A stretch of 64,000 nt of DNA from Fidelibacterota bacterium. GTDB lineage: Bacteria > Marinisomatota > Marinisomatia > Marinisomatales > S15-B10. Below the pieces are notes generated by a model. The model ran no database searches, was not told the origin of the DNA, and saw nothing but the letters and a program-made list of their open reading frames with translations. The DNA lies in contig PAYY01000035.1 in assembly GCA_002715465.1 (NCBI GenBank), positions 44,281-108,280 of the forward strand, given 5' to 3'. Position numbers and translations under genes: made by a program. Numbering within the stretch: position 1 is the stretch's first letter; every line of letters begins with the position of its first letter. Shown here one piece after another: positions 17,974 through 26,566 of this stretch.

Positions 17974-19536
17974 TTAGGTTCTTTTCATATAAACAAGAAT
18001 ACCTAGTCTTACAGCTATTATTGGTAAAAGAATTATAAGAAAAAAGAGGGTCAATTTTTGTTGCCGCATTGTCATAGTAAGTGATCTGTTCTCTGGTTGC
18101 TTTGGTCTAACTGAAATCAAATCTTCTTCTTCAGCTAGCCAACTAACTATATTTAGAAAAAAATCCATGTTACCAGGTGCCTGAGAGACGTAAACATCAG
18201 CAGCAAAATCAGAGTCACCAACAACGACCAAACGGGTTTTTACAGAATCTTCCTTTTCAATTGCCATAGCGAGTGTAGTAGGTCCTTCTATATCAGCATC
18301 ATCTACAGATGCTTGGTTTTCTTCAAACAACATTTTTAAATCAGTTTCTCCCCAGCTATTTGGACTAGTAAATACAAGTCCATTAATGTTGGGATCAACA
18401 TTCTCTTCATTGATTTTGCTTAAGGATTGGGCTTTAACAAACGAAGTTGCAAATCTAAAGTTTTTGGTAATCATATGATCACCATACTCAGCTGCGGTAG
18501 GTGCAAAACTAACGCTACTCTGTCGGTTCAAACCCGATGATGTAAGAACAAAACTAGAATGTGACTCTAGCACCATATCCCCATTAAACCTAACATTCCA
18601 ATCTGAAAATAGATCTTCAACATTGCTATTTGTTTCAGGATCAAGCATAGCTAGGAGATTACCTCCCTTTTTCAGGAATCTCCTTAAGGCATCTATTTCA
18701 TTTTCAGCAAATTGCTTTAACGGTCCAGCAATTACAATGACATCTGCATCCTTTGGAACTTCTTCCTGTTGAAAAAGATTAAGAATGTCAACTTGAAAAT
18801 GTTGCTTTTCGAGCTCATCTTTTACTAATTGTGCACTTGCCATTCCTGGCTCATCAGGAAATATTGCTTTTTCTCCATGACCCTGTAAAAAATAAACCTT
18901 TCGTAACTCATCGCGAGTAACTTTTATTAATGCATTTGTAATATCTTCCTCATCTGTACTATTTATCTCTTCATCCTTTAGATCCGTTTTAAGCACCAAA
19001 GTTGGTAGATCAAGATATTGTTTTTCAGGGCCAAAAAATTCTCTTACCCTTTCTGGTTCCTTAATAGGATCTATAATCTCAAAATTAAATTTTCCTGAAT
19101 AATGACTGTACTCTACCATTCTATCTTCCATTTGACGTGTTTCAGCATCACCTACAAACGAAACTAAGGTAACCTCACGATCAAGATTACGAAGTATATT
19201 GACAGTTTGTTCAGAAAGGGAAAATTCTTGTTGAGAAGTTGTGTCAACTCTCCAAGAATGGCGAATACTCAAATAATCAAGCAGGCCAATAATAACTAAA
19301 ACAAGAACTATAACCAACGCTGCGTTTGCACCAAGTTGAGTCCTTTTAGACTTTATTTTATTAATAACTTCTTGAAAATTGGCAAATAAAGGAAAAAGGA
19401 AAAGAATTAAACCAATAATTATGAGTATCCATGCTAACCAATCAAATTGAACAATGGAAGCACCATAAAGCCAACCCAAGAAAAGAATACCTAGTCCATC
19501 ATAAGATGAACCTCTCCAAAGTTTTTTAGATTTCAT
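17974..19536 (-). CDS. GldG-like auxiliary protein of an ABC exporter (ABC_transp_aux family)
   Basis: A 520-residue membrane protein. N-terminal helices lie at about 12-55 and 70-90. A large periplasmic ABC_transp_aux (GldG) domain follows (SIRHSWRVDTTSQQEFSLSE, VYFLQGHGEKAIFPDEPGM, LLAMLDPETNSNVEDLFSDW). A C-terminal helix near 495-515 ends in a basic tail. I place the start at the ATG at 19536, since GGAGG lies five bases upstream and the ATG shares a base with the permease stop (TGATG); a second ATG four codons earlier lies inside the permease gene without a site. In flavobacteria GldA-GldF-GldG form an ABC transporter needed for gliding; in other phyla the role is unknown. Confidence 0.88.
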   Translation of the reverse strand: MKSKKLWRGSSYDGLGILFLGWLYGASIVQFDWLAWILIIIGLILFLFPLFANFQEVINKIKSKRTQLGANAALVIVLVLVIIGLLDYLSIRHSWRVDTTSQQEFSLSEQTVNILRNLDREVTLVSFVGDAETRQMEDRMVEYSHYSGKFNFEIIDPIKEPERVREFFGPEKQYLDLPTLVLKTDLKDEEINSTDEEDITNALIKVTRDELRKVYFLQGHGEKAIFPDEPGMASAQLVKDELEKQHFQVDILNLFQQEEVPKDADVIVIAGPLKQFAENEIDALRRFLKKGGNLLAMLDPETNSNVEDLFSDWNVRFNGDMVLESHSSFVLTSSGLNRQSSVSFAPTAAEYGDHMITKNFRFATSFVKAQSLSKINEENVDPNINGLVFTSPNSWGETDLKMLFEENQASVDDADIEGPTTLAMAIEKEDSVKTRLVVVGDSDFAADVYVSQAPGNMDFFLNIVSWLAEEEDLISVRPKQPENRSLTMTMRQQKLTLFFLIILLPIIAVRLGILVYMKRT

Positions 19537-20318
19537 CAAGACCTCCATCTCAAACTTTCAATAGATTGATGAGCTAGAAAAAGGGTAATTCCGCAAATCG
19601 AAACGTAATACATCAAGTGACCTGTGTCAAAAATTCCTTTAGAAAAGTCTTCAAAGTGTTCCACGATTGAAAGATATTGAAAGAAACCACTCATTGCTCC
19701 TGATGAAAAGTTTGCAAACCAACCAACTAACCATAGAAATAGAAGAGCTACAAAAGTACCCATAGCAGAAATTATTTGATTCTCTGTCATGGAAGATATC
19801 CAAACACCAATGCCTACGGAAGCAGCTCCCATACCTATAATACCAATGTATGCTATGGCTACAGGCAAAATATCTGGGTCACCAAAGAGTATAATCACCA
19901 AAGGATATACCCACGTCAATAAAGCCATTATAACATACAAAGCAAATGCTGCTAAAAATTTACCTATCACAATATGAGTTGTCGTAACAGGTGATGTTAA
20001 TAAAAGTTCAAGTGTTCCAGTTTTTTTATCATCAGAAAAACTTCTCATCGTAATCATAGGAACAACAAAAAGGGTGATTACACTTATATTTGAAAATAGA
20101 GGTCTAATAATCATATGATTCACATTTACAGGCGGAGCTGGTTGGCGCATCCTTGCTGCTTGCCATTGAAGATTAGCAGCATATTGCAAAAAAGAGGATG
20201 TCAACAAATAAAAGAACACCCCAGTTAATACAAGAAAAAGCCCTATAACCACATAAGCTATTGGAGATGAGAAATATGATTTGAACTCTCGGTTGAAAAT
20301 TGTAATAATATTATTCAT
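19536..20318 (-). CDS. ABC transporter permease (GldF-like, ABC-2 type)
   Basis: A 260-residue permease with six predicted transmembrane helices. It begins with a short amphipathic segment (IITIFNREFKSYFSSPIAY), a signature of this subfamily, and contains TMRSFSDDKKTGTLELLLTS between helices 2 and 3, the typical ABC-2 coupling region. It pairs with the ATPase whose stop overlaps its start by four bases, and with the GldG-like protein downstream. Likely an exporter in the inner membrane; substrate unknown. Confidence 0.9.
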   Translation of the reverse strand: MNNIITIFNREFKSYFSSPIAYVVIGLFLVLTGVFFYLLTSSFLQYAANLQWQAARMRQPAPPVNVNHMIIRPLFSNISVITLFVVPMITMRSFSDDKKTGTLELLLTSPVTTTHIVIGKFLAAFALYVIMALLTWVYPLVIILFGDPDILPVAIAYIGIIGMGAASVGIGVWISSMTENQIISAMGTFVALLFLWLVGWFANFSSGAMSGFFQYLSIVEHFEDFSKGIFDTGHLMYYVSICGITLFLAHQSIESLRWRS

Positions 20319-21262
20319 GATTTTGCACCTTCTGATTCAGACATCATTCGGATAAAAACATCCTCAAGTGTCGCTTCTTCTACTTTCATTTCTAATAAAC
20401 TCCAATCTTTTTCTGAAAAACTTCTTGATAGAGCTTGTCTAACTTGATGTTTAAAATCACATTTCAGAATCAAAGAAGTCTGCCCATTACCAGAATAAGA
20501 ATCTAAAATTTCTGAGACTCCTTTAGTTTCATTTACAACTGAGCATATATCATCTAAAGGCCCTTCAACAACTACAGTCATTTTCTCAGATCCTTGTAAA
20601 GATCGTGCTAAACCATCAGGAGTATCTTTTGCAATTATTTTTCCCTTCCGAATAATTACGACTTCATCACATGTCATTCCTACTTCAGGTAAAATATGAG
20701 TTGAAAGAACAATGGTATGGTTTCCAGCAAGAGATTTAATTAATTCTCTTACTTCTCTAATTTGTATAGGATCAAGACCAATAGTGGGTTCATCTAGGAT
20801 CAAAACTTCAGGGTCATGAATTATTGCCTGTGCTAATCCAACTCTCTGTTTATATCCTTTTGAGAGTGTCTTGATTACCTTTTTTTTCACATCAGTTATG
20901 GCAACCTTTTCACAAGCTAAGTTTATTTTATTAGTTACTTCTCTTGATGAGATCTGTTTTATCTTTGCTGCAAAACCAAGATACTCTTCAACGGTCATAT
21001 CAACATAAAGTGGTGGCGTCTCTGGAAGATAGCCGATACGTCGTTTCACTTCAATAGGATCATTTTGGACATTATAGCCTGAAACTTCGATGGTACCATT
21101 AGTAGCTGGCATAAAACCTGTTACTATTCTCATGGTAGTTGTTTTTCCAGCACCATTAGGTCCTAAAAAACCAAGAATTTTTCCCTGTTCAACATTAAAG
21201 GAGATATCATCTACAGCCAAAAATGAACCGTAACGTTTTGTTAGATTCCTGATCTCAATCAT
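20315..21262 (-). CDS. ABC transporter ATP-binding protein (GldA-like)
   Basis: A 315-residue ATPase of an ABC-2 exporter. Walker A (GPNGAGKTTT) is near 35-44. The Q-loop region (YLPETPPLYVDMTV) is near 79-92. The signature LSKGYKQRVGLAQAI is near 133-147. Walker B with VLILDEPTIGLDP is near 153-165, and the H-loop (STHILPE) near 187. A C-terminal 90-residue regulatory extension ends ATLEDVFIRMMSE, as in drug and Gld-type exporters. A GGAGG site precedes the ATG. Works with the permease and GldG-like protein encoded next. Confidence 0.93.
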   Translation of the reverse strand: MIEIRNLTKRYGSFLAVDDISFNVEQGKILGFLGPNGAGKTTTMRIVTGFMPATNGTIEVSGYNVQNDPIEVKRRIGYLPETPPLYVDMTVEEYLGFAAKIKQISSREVTNKINLACEKVAITDVKKKVIKTLSKGYKQRVGLAQAIIHDPEVLILDEPTIGLDPIQIREVRELIKSLAGNHTIVLSTHILPEVGMTCDEVVIIRKGKIIAKDTPDGLARSLQGSEKMTVVVEGPLDDICSVVNETKGVSEILDSYSGNGQTSLILKCDFKHQVRQALSRSFSEKDWSLLEMKVEEATLEDVFIRMMSESEGAKS

Positions 21263-22221
21263 ACAACCTCCATTGGTTTAACTCCATTATTTTTAGTAAT
21301 CCACGAGAGCCTAGTTAATTTTAGAAACTCATCAACCACTAGCAAATCTTCATTATAAGATGAAATGCTAGGCACAAATTTAGCAAATTTTGTAAGGTCT
21401 GCACGTTTCAAAATTAAAATAATTTTATCAAGTTTTTCATCCGAAATAGGAAAGTAAAATTTTGTTTTTTCAATTTCTGTGGTCGTCATTTCCATTGCTC
21501 TTAAAAAATATTGATTCTCTATATATTCACGGACTAAATAAGATAACTCCTCATAATATTTTTTAAACGTTTCTGAATCAGAAGGATTCTCATTTTTTAA
21601 TATCTCAAGCTTATCCATAGCAATTTCATATGGTAGACGGTTTGGAATTTGTATATCTAATTTTTTGGGTTGATCATGGATCCGCTTTCTCCATATCCAT
21701 AAAAGCCCCAGAAAAGAAAATATTATACCTAAAACCGATAGAATAGTTTTCCAAGGAACCATAAGAGGAATAGGTACAGGAGGTTTTAAATCTCTTAATG
21801 TCATCTGGGACTCAGATAAAAGAGAATGAACTCTGACTTGTGATGGGTCAGGTTGGATAGAATATATAAGTTCTTTTCCTGCTTCATTTAAAACAGGAAA
21901 ACTATAAGGAGGGATCTCAAAATTACCTGTATCCCAAAATGTTAACTGAAATTCAATTCCAATGTCATCTTTAAACTCATTTGCAAGGTTGTTACGTTCA
22001 GTAATAATTATATTGTCATCATCAATAATTAAAGGAGGAAATTCAATTTTCCTAGATCCGATTCCCTTAGCCCAAATTTCAAAACTTATAATATCACCTA
22101 TAGAAACATCAGCCGTATCTAATTCTCCATAAATATGAAAATCACTGGGGTTTTTATTTTTTTCAACACATCCAAGAATTATTAAAAAACAAAATATATA
22201 TATATATAAATGAAATTTCAA
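21259..22221 (-). CDS. BatD/DUF4381-like lipoprotein with one internal membrane helix
   Basis: A 320-residue protein with a lipoprotein leader; Cys18 in IILGC is the likely acylation site. An extracytoplasmic beta-rich domain (about 25-135) resembles the N-terminus of BatD (GDIISFEIWAKGIG). One transmembrane helix (about 155-175) follows. The cytoplasmic helical part contains SYLVREYIENQYFLRAMEMT and FAKFVP, typical of DUF4381/BatD tails in MoxR operons. The start is TTG, sharing bases with the DUF58 stop (TTGA), with AGGGAGA about ten bases upstream. It links the MoxR-DUF58 pair to the ABC exporter genes. The exact function is unknown. Confidence 0.75.
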   Translation of the reverse strand: MKFHLYIYIFCFLIILGCVEKNKNPSDFHIYGELDTADVSIGDIISFEIWAKGIGSRKIEFPPLIIDDDNIIITERNNLANEFKDDIGIEFQLTFWDTGNFEIPPYSFPVLNEAGKELIYSIQPDPSQVRVHSLLSESQMTLRDLKPPVPIPLMVPWKTILSVLGIIFSFLGLLWIWRKRIHDQPKKLDIQIPNRLPYEIAMDKLEILKNENPSDSETFKKYYEELSYLVREYIENQYFLRAMEMTTTEIEKTKFYFPISDEKLDKIILILKRADLTKFAKFVPSISSYNEDLLVVDEFLKLTRLSWITKNNGVKPMEVV

Positions 22222-23093
22222 TAACGTCTCTCCCTCGTTTTAAAATAAGATATCATTGGCTCAACATAATCAGTATTTGTAGAAATAGGAATAAGGTCGA
22301 ATTTTAACCGTTTACATTCTTTTGAAAATTTATTTTCTTGCTCTTTAATAAATTTAGCGTAAGCCTTCCTTGCTTTATATGAAGTAGTATCTAGCCAAAA
22401 GGTTTCTTCAGTCTCAGCATCATGCACTTTGACTAAGCCGACTTCTGGAATATTGATTTCACTAGAATCAAATACCTTAACACCAATTAAATCATGTTTT
22501 TTATTTACAATTTTTAGAGTTTTACTGATTTTACTACCCATAAAATCTGAAATTAGAAAAACAACACTTCTACGATTTGCTACTCTTAAAAGATAATTTA
22601 GAGCAGAATTAATATTTGTCCCTCTTCCTTCAGCCTTATGATAAATTAATTCTCTTACAACACGTAAAACATGAGAAGAGCCTTTTTTAGGAGGAACAAA
22701 TCTTTCAACTTTATCGGAAAAAATTAATAATCCTACCTTATCATTATTTTTTATTGCGGAGAATCCAAGAACAGCTCCAATCTCAGCGGCTATTTCCGAT
22801 TTAAATTTAGAATGAGTACCAAAATGGCCAGAACGACTTGCATCATAAATAATAAAAACTGTTAATTCTCTTTCTTCTTCATAAATTTTTACGAAAGGTG
22901 CATTATAGCGCGCGGTTACATTCCAATCTATAAGGCGAATGTCATCTCCAGGTTGATATTCTCTAACTTCTGAAAAGGTCATGCCTCGACCTTTAAAGAC
23001 ACTATGATATTCACCACCGAAAATATCGTTTACTAAACTACGTGATCTAATTTCTATATGACGAACTTTTTTAAGAATTTCAGCTGGAATCAT
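22218..23093 (-). CDS. DUF58 domain protein of a MoxR-type operon
   Basis: A 291-residue soluble protein of the DUF58 family, whose fold contains a von Willebrand factor A-like core. Visible signatures are HSVFKGRGMTFSEVREYQPG near 27-46, DIRLIDWNVTARYNAPFVK near 50-68, VFIIYDASRSG near 79-89 (a partial MIDAS, with DASRS), and NDKVGLLIFSDKVERFVPP near 116-134. DUF58 proteins are nearly always encoded next to a MoxR ATPase and are thought to be its client adaptor. The gene follows moxR by eight bases and overlaps the BatD-like gene. Confidence 0.92.
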   Translation of the reverse strand: MIPAEILKKVRHIEIRSRSLVNDIFGGEYHSVFKGRGMTFSEVREYQPGDDIRLIDWNVTARYNAPFVKIYEEERELTVFIIYDASRSGHFGTHSKFKSEIAAEIGAVLGFSAIKNNDKVGLLIFSDKVERFVPPKKGSSHVLRVVRELIYHKAEGRGTNINSALNYLLRVANRRSVVFLISDFMGSKISKTLKIVNKKHDLIGVKVFDSSEINIPEVGLVKVHDAETEETFWLDTTSYKARKAYAKFIKEQENKFSKECKRLKFDLIPISTNTDYVEPMISYFKTRERRY

Positions 23094-23101
23094 ACCTGTA
23101 A

Positions 23102-24097
23102 TTATGGAACTTCTATTGAATCAAAAAGTCTCTGAACCAATTCTTCAGAAGAAACTTCTTCAGCTTCAGCTTCATATGTAGGAATAATTCTATGACGTAA
23201 AATGTCAAACCCAACATATCGAATATCCTCAGGAATAACATAACCACGACCTTCAAGAAACGCTCTTGCTCTAGAGGCTAAAATCAAAAATATTGTAGCA
23301 CGAGGAGAGCAACCATAAGCAATTAAATTTGAAATTTCACCAAGATTATATTTTCTAGGATCTCTAGTCGCTAGAATTAGATTAATTACATATTTTTCAA
23401 TTTTTTCATCTACATAAATTTCATTGACAATATTTCTAGCATCCCTAATTTCTTTAGTCTTAATTACAGCAGACAAACTACTTTTCTCATTCCCCATAGA
23501 AACTTTTCGTAGAATTTCTAACTCTTCCTGTTCAGAAGGATAGTTTACTTTGAGTTTCATCATAAATCGATCTACCTGTGCCTCAGGAAGAGGATAGGTT
23601 CCTTCTTGCTCAATAGGATTTTGGGTAGCAAAGACAAGGAAGGGGTCATCAAGAGGAAAGGTCTGTTCTCCAATAGTAATTTGTCGCTCTTGCATTGACT
23701 CAAGAAGAGCACTTTGAACTTTTGCTGGAGATCTATTTATTTCATCAGCTAAAATAATATTAGCAAATATAGGCCCCTGTTTAGTCTCAAATGATCCAGT
23801 TTTTTGATTGTAAATTAAAGTTCCAATTAAATCAGCTGGAAGCATATCTGGAGTAAATTGAATTCTTTGGAACTTAGTATCAATTAACTGTGCAACAGTT
23901 CTTATAATAGTAGTCTTAGCAAGCCCTGGAACACCCTCAAGAAGAATATGACCATTAGAAAGAAGACCAATTATTATTTTATTAACAATTTCTTTTTGAC
24001 CAACAATTACTTTTTCAATTGAATCCAATAATGGTTTTACGAAATTAGACTTCCTAGAAATTTTTTCGTTAAGTTCAGTTAAACTAAAATCTGTCAT
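23102..24097 (-). CDS. MoxR family AAA+ ATPase
   Basis: A 331-residue AAA+ ATPase of the MoxR/RavA branch, chaperone-like proteins thought to help assemble or activate metal-binding or VWA-containing complexes. Walker A (GVPGLAKTT) is at about 55-63. Walker B (ILADEINRSPAKVQSALLES) is near 115-134. Sensor 1 (VFATQNPIEQEGTYPLPEAQ) is near 155-174. The C-terminal lid contains GCSPRATIFLILASRARAFL. It is the second gene of the operon after a TPR lipoprotein. Confidence 0.95.
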   Translation of the reverse strand: MTDFSLTELNEKISRKSNFVKPLLDSIEKVIVGQKEIVNKIIIGLLSNGHILLEGVPGLAKTTIIRTVAQLIDTKFQRIQFTPDMLPADLIGTLIYNQKTGSFETKQGPIFANIILADEINRSPAKVQSALLESMQERQITIGEQTFPLDDPFLVFATQNPIEQEGTYPLPEAQVDRFMMKLKVNYPSEQEELEILRKVSMGNEKSSLSAVIKTKEIRDARNIVNEIYVDEKIEKYVINLILATRDPRKYNLGEISNLIAYGCSPRATIFLILASRARAFLEGRGYVIPEDIRYVGFDILRHRIIPTYEAEAEEVSSEELVQRLFDSIEVP

Positions 24098-24105
24098 TTA
24101 AATTC

Positions 24106-24597
24106 TTAGGGAGATATATGTTTTAACTGAGGAATTTCATTTAAATCTTTACCAAGGTTCCTCAATTCGAATTTAACAGATTCAACAAGACCACTATCAG
24201 CTTTAGAAGAGAAAAGTTCAAGAAAAGTTTCGTATTCTATACGAGCTGAATTATAGTCATTTAAAAAGTTCGCAAATACATAGCCTATCATAAATTGGGC
24301 ATTGATTGCAAACTTTGATTCAGGGTAATTATCTACAACTTTTCTATATTCTTTAAGAGCAACTTCAAAATTTTTATTATAAGCAATGTAAGTATCTCCA
24401 ATCATATATTGTCCTTCAGCAGCTTCTATAGATTGAGGGTAATTCTCTACAAGTTTTTGCAACTTTTCAAGAGCTTCAGAATATTCCAGTTTGGTTATCA
24501 TTATTTTGCTTTCTGCAAGTATTTTATCGGGTGAATCATTAGAACAACCCATCAAAAAAAGTAGTATAAAAAAAACTTTGATTAACTTTTGATTCAT
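24106..24597 (-). CDS. Small TPR lipoprotein (BamD/YbgF-like)
   Basis: A 163-residue protein with a lipoprotein leader (acylated Cys18 in FLMGC) and three tetratricopeptide-like units, for example LEKLQKLVENYPQSIEAAEG and LKEYRKVVDNYPESKFAINA. Such proteins act as scaffolds in the outer membrane or periplasm. At 163 residues it is shorter than BamD (about 240), so it is probably not the Bam component. It is the first gene of the MoxR/ABC operon. The upstream 108 bases contain a 14-base palindrome at 24672-24685 and presumably the operon promoter. Confidence 0.8.
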   Translation of the reverse strand: MNQKLIKVFFILLFLMGCSNDSPDKILAESKIMITKLEYSEALEKLQKLVENYPQSIEAAEGQYMIGDTYIAYNKNFEVALKEYRKVVDNYPESKFAINAQFMIGYVFANFLNDYNSARIEYETFLELFSSKADSGLVESVKFELRNLGKDLNEIPQLKHISP

Positions 24598-24705
24598 TTA
24601 ATTATATAATCCTTGTAAAAGCAGATGAAATATACAATTTTGATAGTTTCATGCACACGGATTTTAATGAATTTTAACGTTAAAAAAATAAAAAAGTTCC
24701 TATTT

Positions 24706-26565
24706 CTAAAACGCATAAGGGACACCAAGATTAAAAATACCCTTCTTTTTAGAATTTAGAGGAATTGCGTAATAAAATCTTATTGGTCCTAAGGGTGTAC
24801 TTATTGTCAATTCAGCACCATAGTTCCATCCTTGTCCTTTTTGCCAATAATCAACTTGCTCAGATAAATCACCTAAAGAAGTTGCTAAAATTCCTCCATC
24901 AATGAAAAAATCCATGCCAAAAACTGAATTTAAAGGCATCCTTAATTCAGCACTAATTAGAACTTTGATTAACCCACCAACTGGACGTTCAATTTCATCA
25001 ACTATTTTTGTTAGATAACGTTGGGCAGGCCATCCCCTCAAACTAGTACTTCCTCCTAAATAAAATAGATCATAGGTTGGGATATAAGGTGACTTTTCAC
25101 TAAGTCGATCCATCCTTCCTATTTTTGTTCTGAATGCAAATACACGTTTTTGAGGAAGTGATTTATAGTTTCTATAATCAAAATCAAATTTATAATAGTC
25201 ATGTGTTCCGCCAAGCAACCAACCCACAATTTCAGAGTCTATAGTTAGCGACCAACCATCATTTGGAGTAATTAGATTATCTAACTCACGATGTCTAAAC
25301 TTCAAGGATAAGCTCCTTTGTTGTTCTTTTGCTTGCTGTTCAAAAGACATCCTATCAGATATAATTCTGGTCCAACTTAACCCCCCCCTTAGAAATGATT
25401 GACTAGAGTATCTTCTAATTCCAGTCCATTCCATACCATATCTCAAGATAGGTTCATCTACACGTAAAAGTTCAGGCCCACGATCCACAAAAAATTTTAA
25501 TGTATTAGGAGCCCTTAATTTTAATATCCAATTATTAGTTAATGAAAGATCCGATCTAAATATTGCTGGCACTGTCCCTCGATTAACTAAAGCATCTATA
25601 GGTAAATCAATACTACTTCTTAACCCTAATCTAATTCCAGTATTATATATATTACGATCAACCAATCTAATAGTACCTTCAATTCCTGATACTGGTTCTC
25701 CTCCTGAACTGCTAGAAGGAATATGGGCAAAACCTGGTTCAATCAAAAGATCTCTCTTACTTAGCTCTCTTAAATCTACATTGACATTAACCCAATTATT
25801 ACCTCGTTTACTGTTACTTGGAATAATATCAACAAGAGAAAATAGTGACGTTTCAAATAACTGACGTTCAGATAGTTGTATTCTTTCTGAATTATAGCGA
25901 TCACCACTATTAAAAGCTAACTCTCGAGAAACAAATAATGTATCCACTTCTTTTAAACCGTTAAATATTACTGAATCGATATAAGTATCTGGACCTTCTT
26001 CAATTAATAGTGTTAAATCAATGTTTTCTCCTGATATGTAGCTATGTTCCATAGAAAAAAAAAGTTTCCCGATTCTATGATATTCAAACTCTAAGTCCTT
26101 GTAATTATGTGACATACCAGTCAAGTTAAGTGGATGGTCAATTCTCAAACCTAATAATCGTAGAATTTGAAGTCTTTCAATTGAATCATTACCTTTAATT
26201 ATAACAGACCTAACGGTAGACCTTAAACCTTCATTTATATTAAAAATAATTATCGCACTATTATCTTCCTGAGTATTAAAACTTTCTTCTACTGATACAT
26301 CAAGGAAACCTTTTGATATATAATAATTCCTAATATTAAAAGCATCTAGCTTAAGAGATCTACGGTTAAACTCAGTTGTTTTCCACAATTGTGGCTCTTT
26401 CAACTTTAGTATCTCTTTTAATTCGTTTGATACTATAGAATTATTACCTTCAAAAATTATAGGCCCAACAAAATATTTTTTAGTTGATATTTGTCCCTTA
26501 ATAGTTACAGGTGTATTTATGGCAAATACAAAAAGTATTAAGTACTTAAAATTTTTTGGAATCAA
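24706..26565 (-). CDS. tamA: BamA/TamA-family outer-membrane protein
   Basis: A 619-residue Omp85-superfamily protein. A signal peptide covers about 1-25. Two to three POTRA domains lie at about 30-265 (GPIIFEGNNSIVSNELKEIL, VRSVIIKGNDSIERLQILRL, IDSVIFNGLKEVDTLFVSRE). A 16-strand type barrel follows, with the conserved lid-lock segment LGGSTSLRGWPAQRYL near residue 510 and a C-terminal strand ending GVPYAF. It lies one base after the tamB-like gene, so TamA of the translocation and assembly module is the best name. The start appears to be TTG at 26565; no ATG fits. The symbol is by context and a BamA paralogue elsewhere is expected. Confidence 0.85.
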   Translation of the reverse strand: MIPKNFKYLILFVFAINTPVTIKGQISTKKYFVGPIIFEGNNSIVSNELKEILKLKEPQLWKTTEFNRRSLKLDAFNIRNYYISKGFLDVSVEESFNTQEDNSAIIIFNINEGLRSTVRSVIIKGNDSIERLQILRLLGLRIDHPLNLTGMSHNYKDLEFEYHRIGKLFFSMEHSYISGENIDLTLLIEEGPDTYIDSVIFNGLKEVDTLFVSRELAFNSGDRYNSERIQLSERQLFETSLFSLVDIIPSNSKRGNNWVNVNVDLRELSKRDLLIEPGFAHIPSSSSGGEPVSGIEGTIRLVDRNIYNTGIRLGLRSSIDLPIDALVNRGTVPAIFRSDLSLTNNWILKLRAPNTLKFFVDRGPELLRVDEPILRYGMEWTGIRRYSSQSFLRGGLSWTRIISDRMSFEQQAKEQQRSLSLKFRHRELDNLITPNDGWSLTIDSEIVGWLLGGTHDYYKFDFDYRNYKSLPQKRVFAFRTKIGRMDRLSEKSPYIPTYDLFYLGGSTSLRGWPAQRYLTKIVDEIERPVGGLIKVLISAELRMPLNSVFGMDFFIDGGILATSLGDLSEQVDYWQKGQGWNYGAELTISTPLGPIRFYYAIPLNSKKKGIFNLGVPYAF

Positions 26566-26566
26566 A

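Noticed and set aside
22194..22210. Alternating TA run
   Set aside because: It encodes the Tyr-Ile repeats of the lipoprotein leader, not a separate repeat element.
24672..24685. Fourteen-base palindrome TTTTAACGTTAAAA upstream of the MoxR operon
   Set aside because: A palindrome without loop is not a terminator; it could be an operator, but AT-rich palindromes this short arise easily and no partner copy was found.
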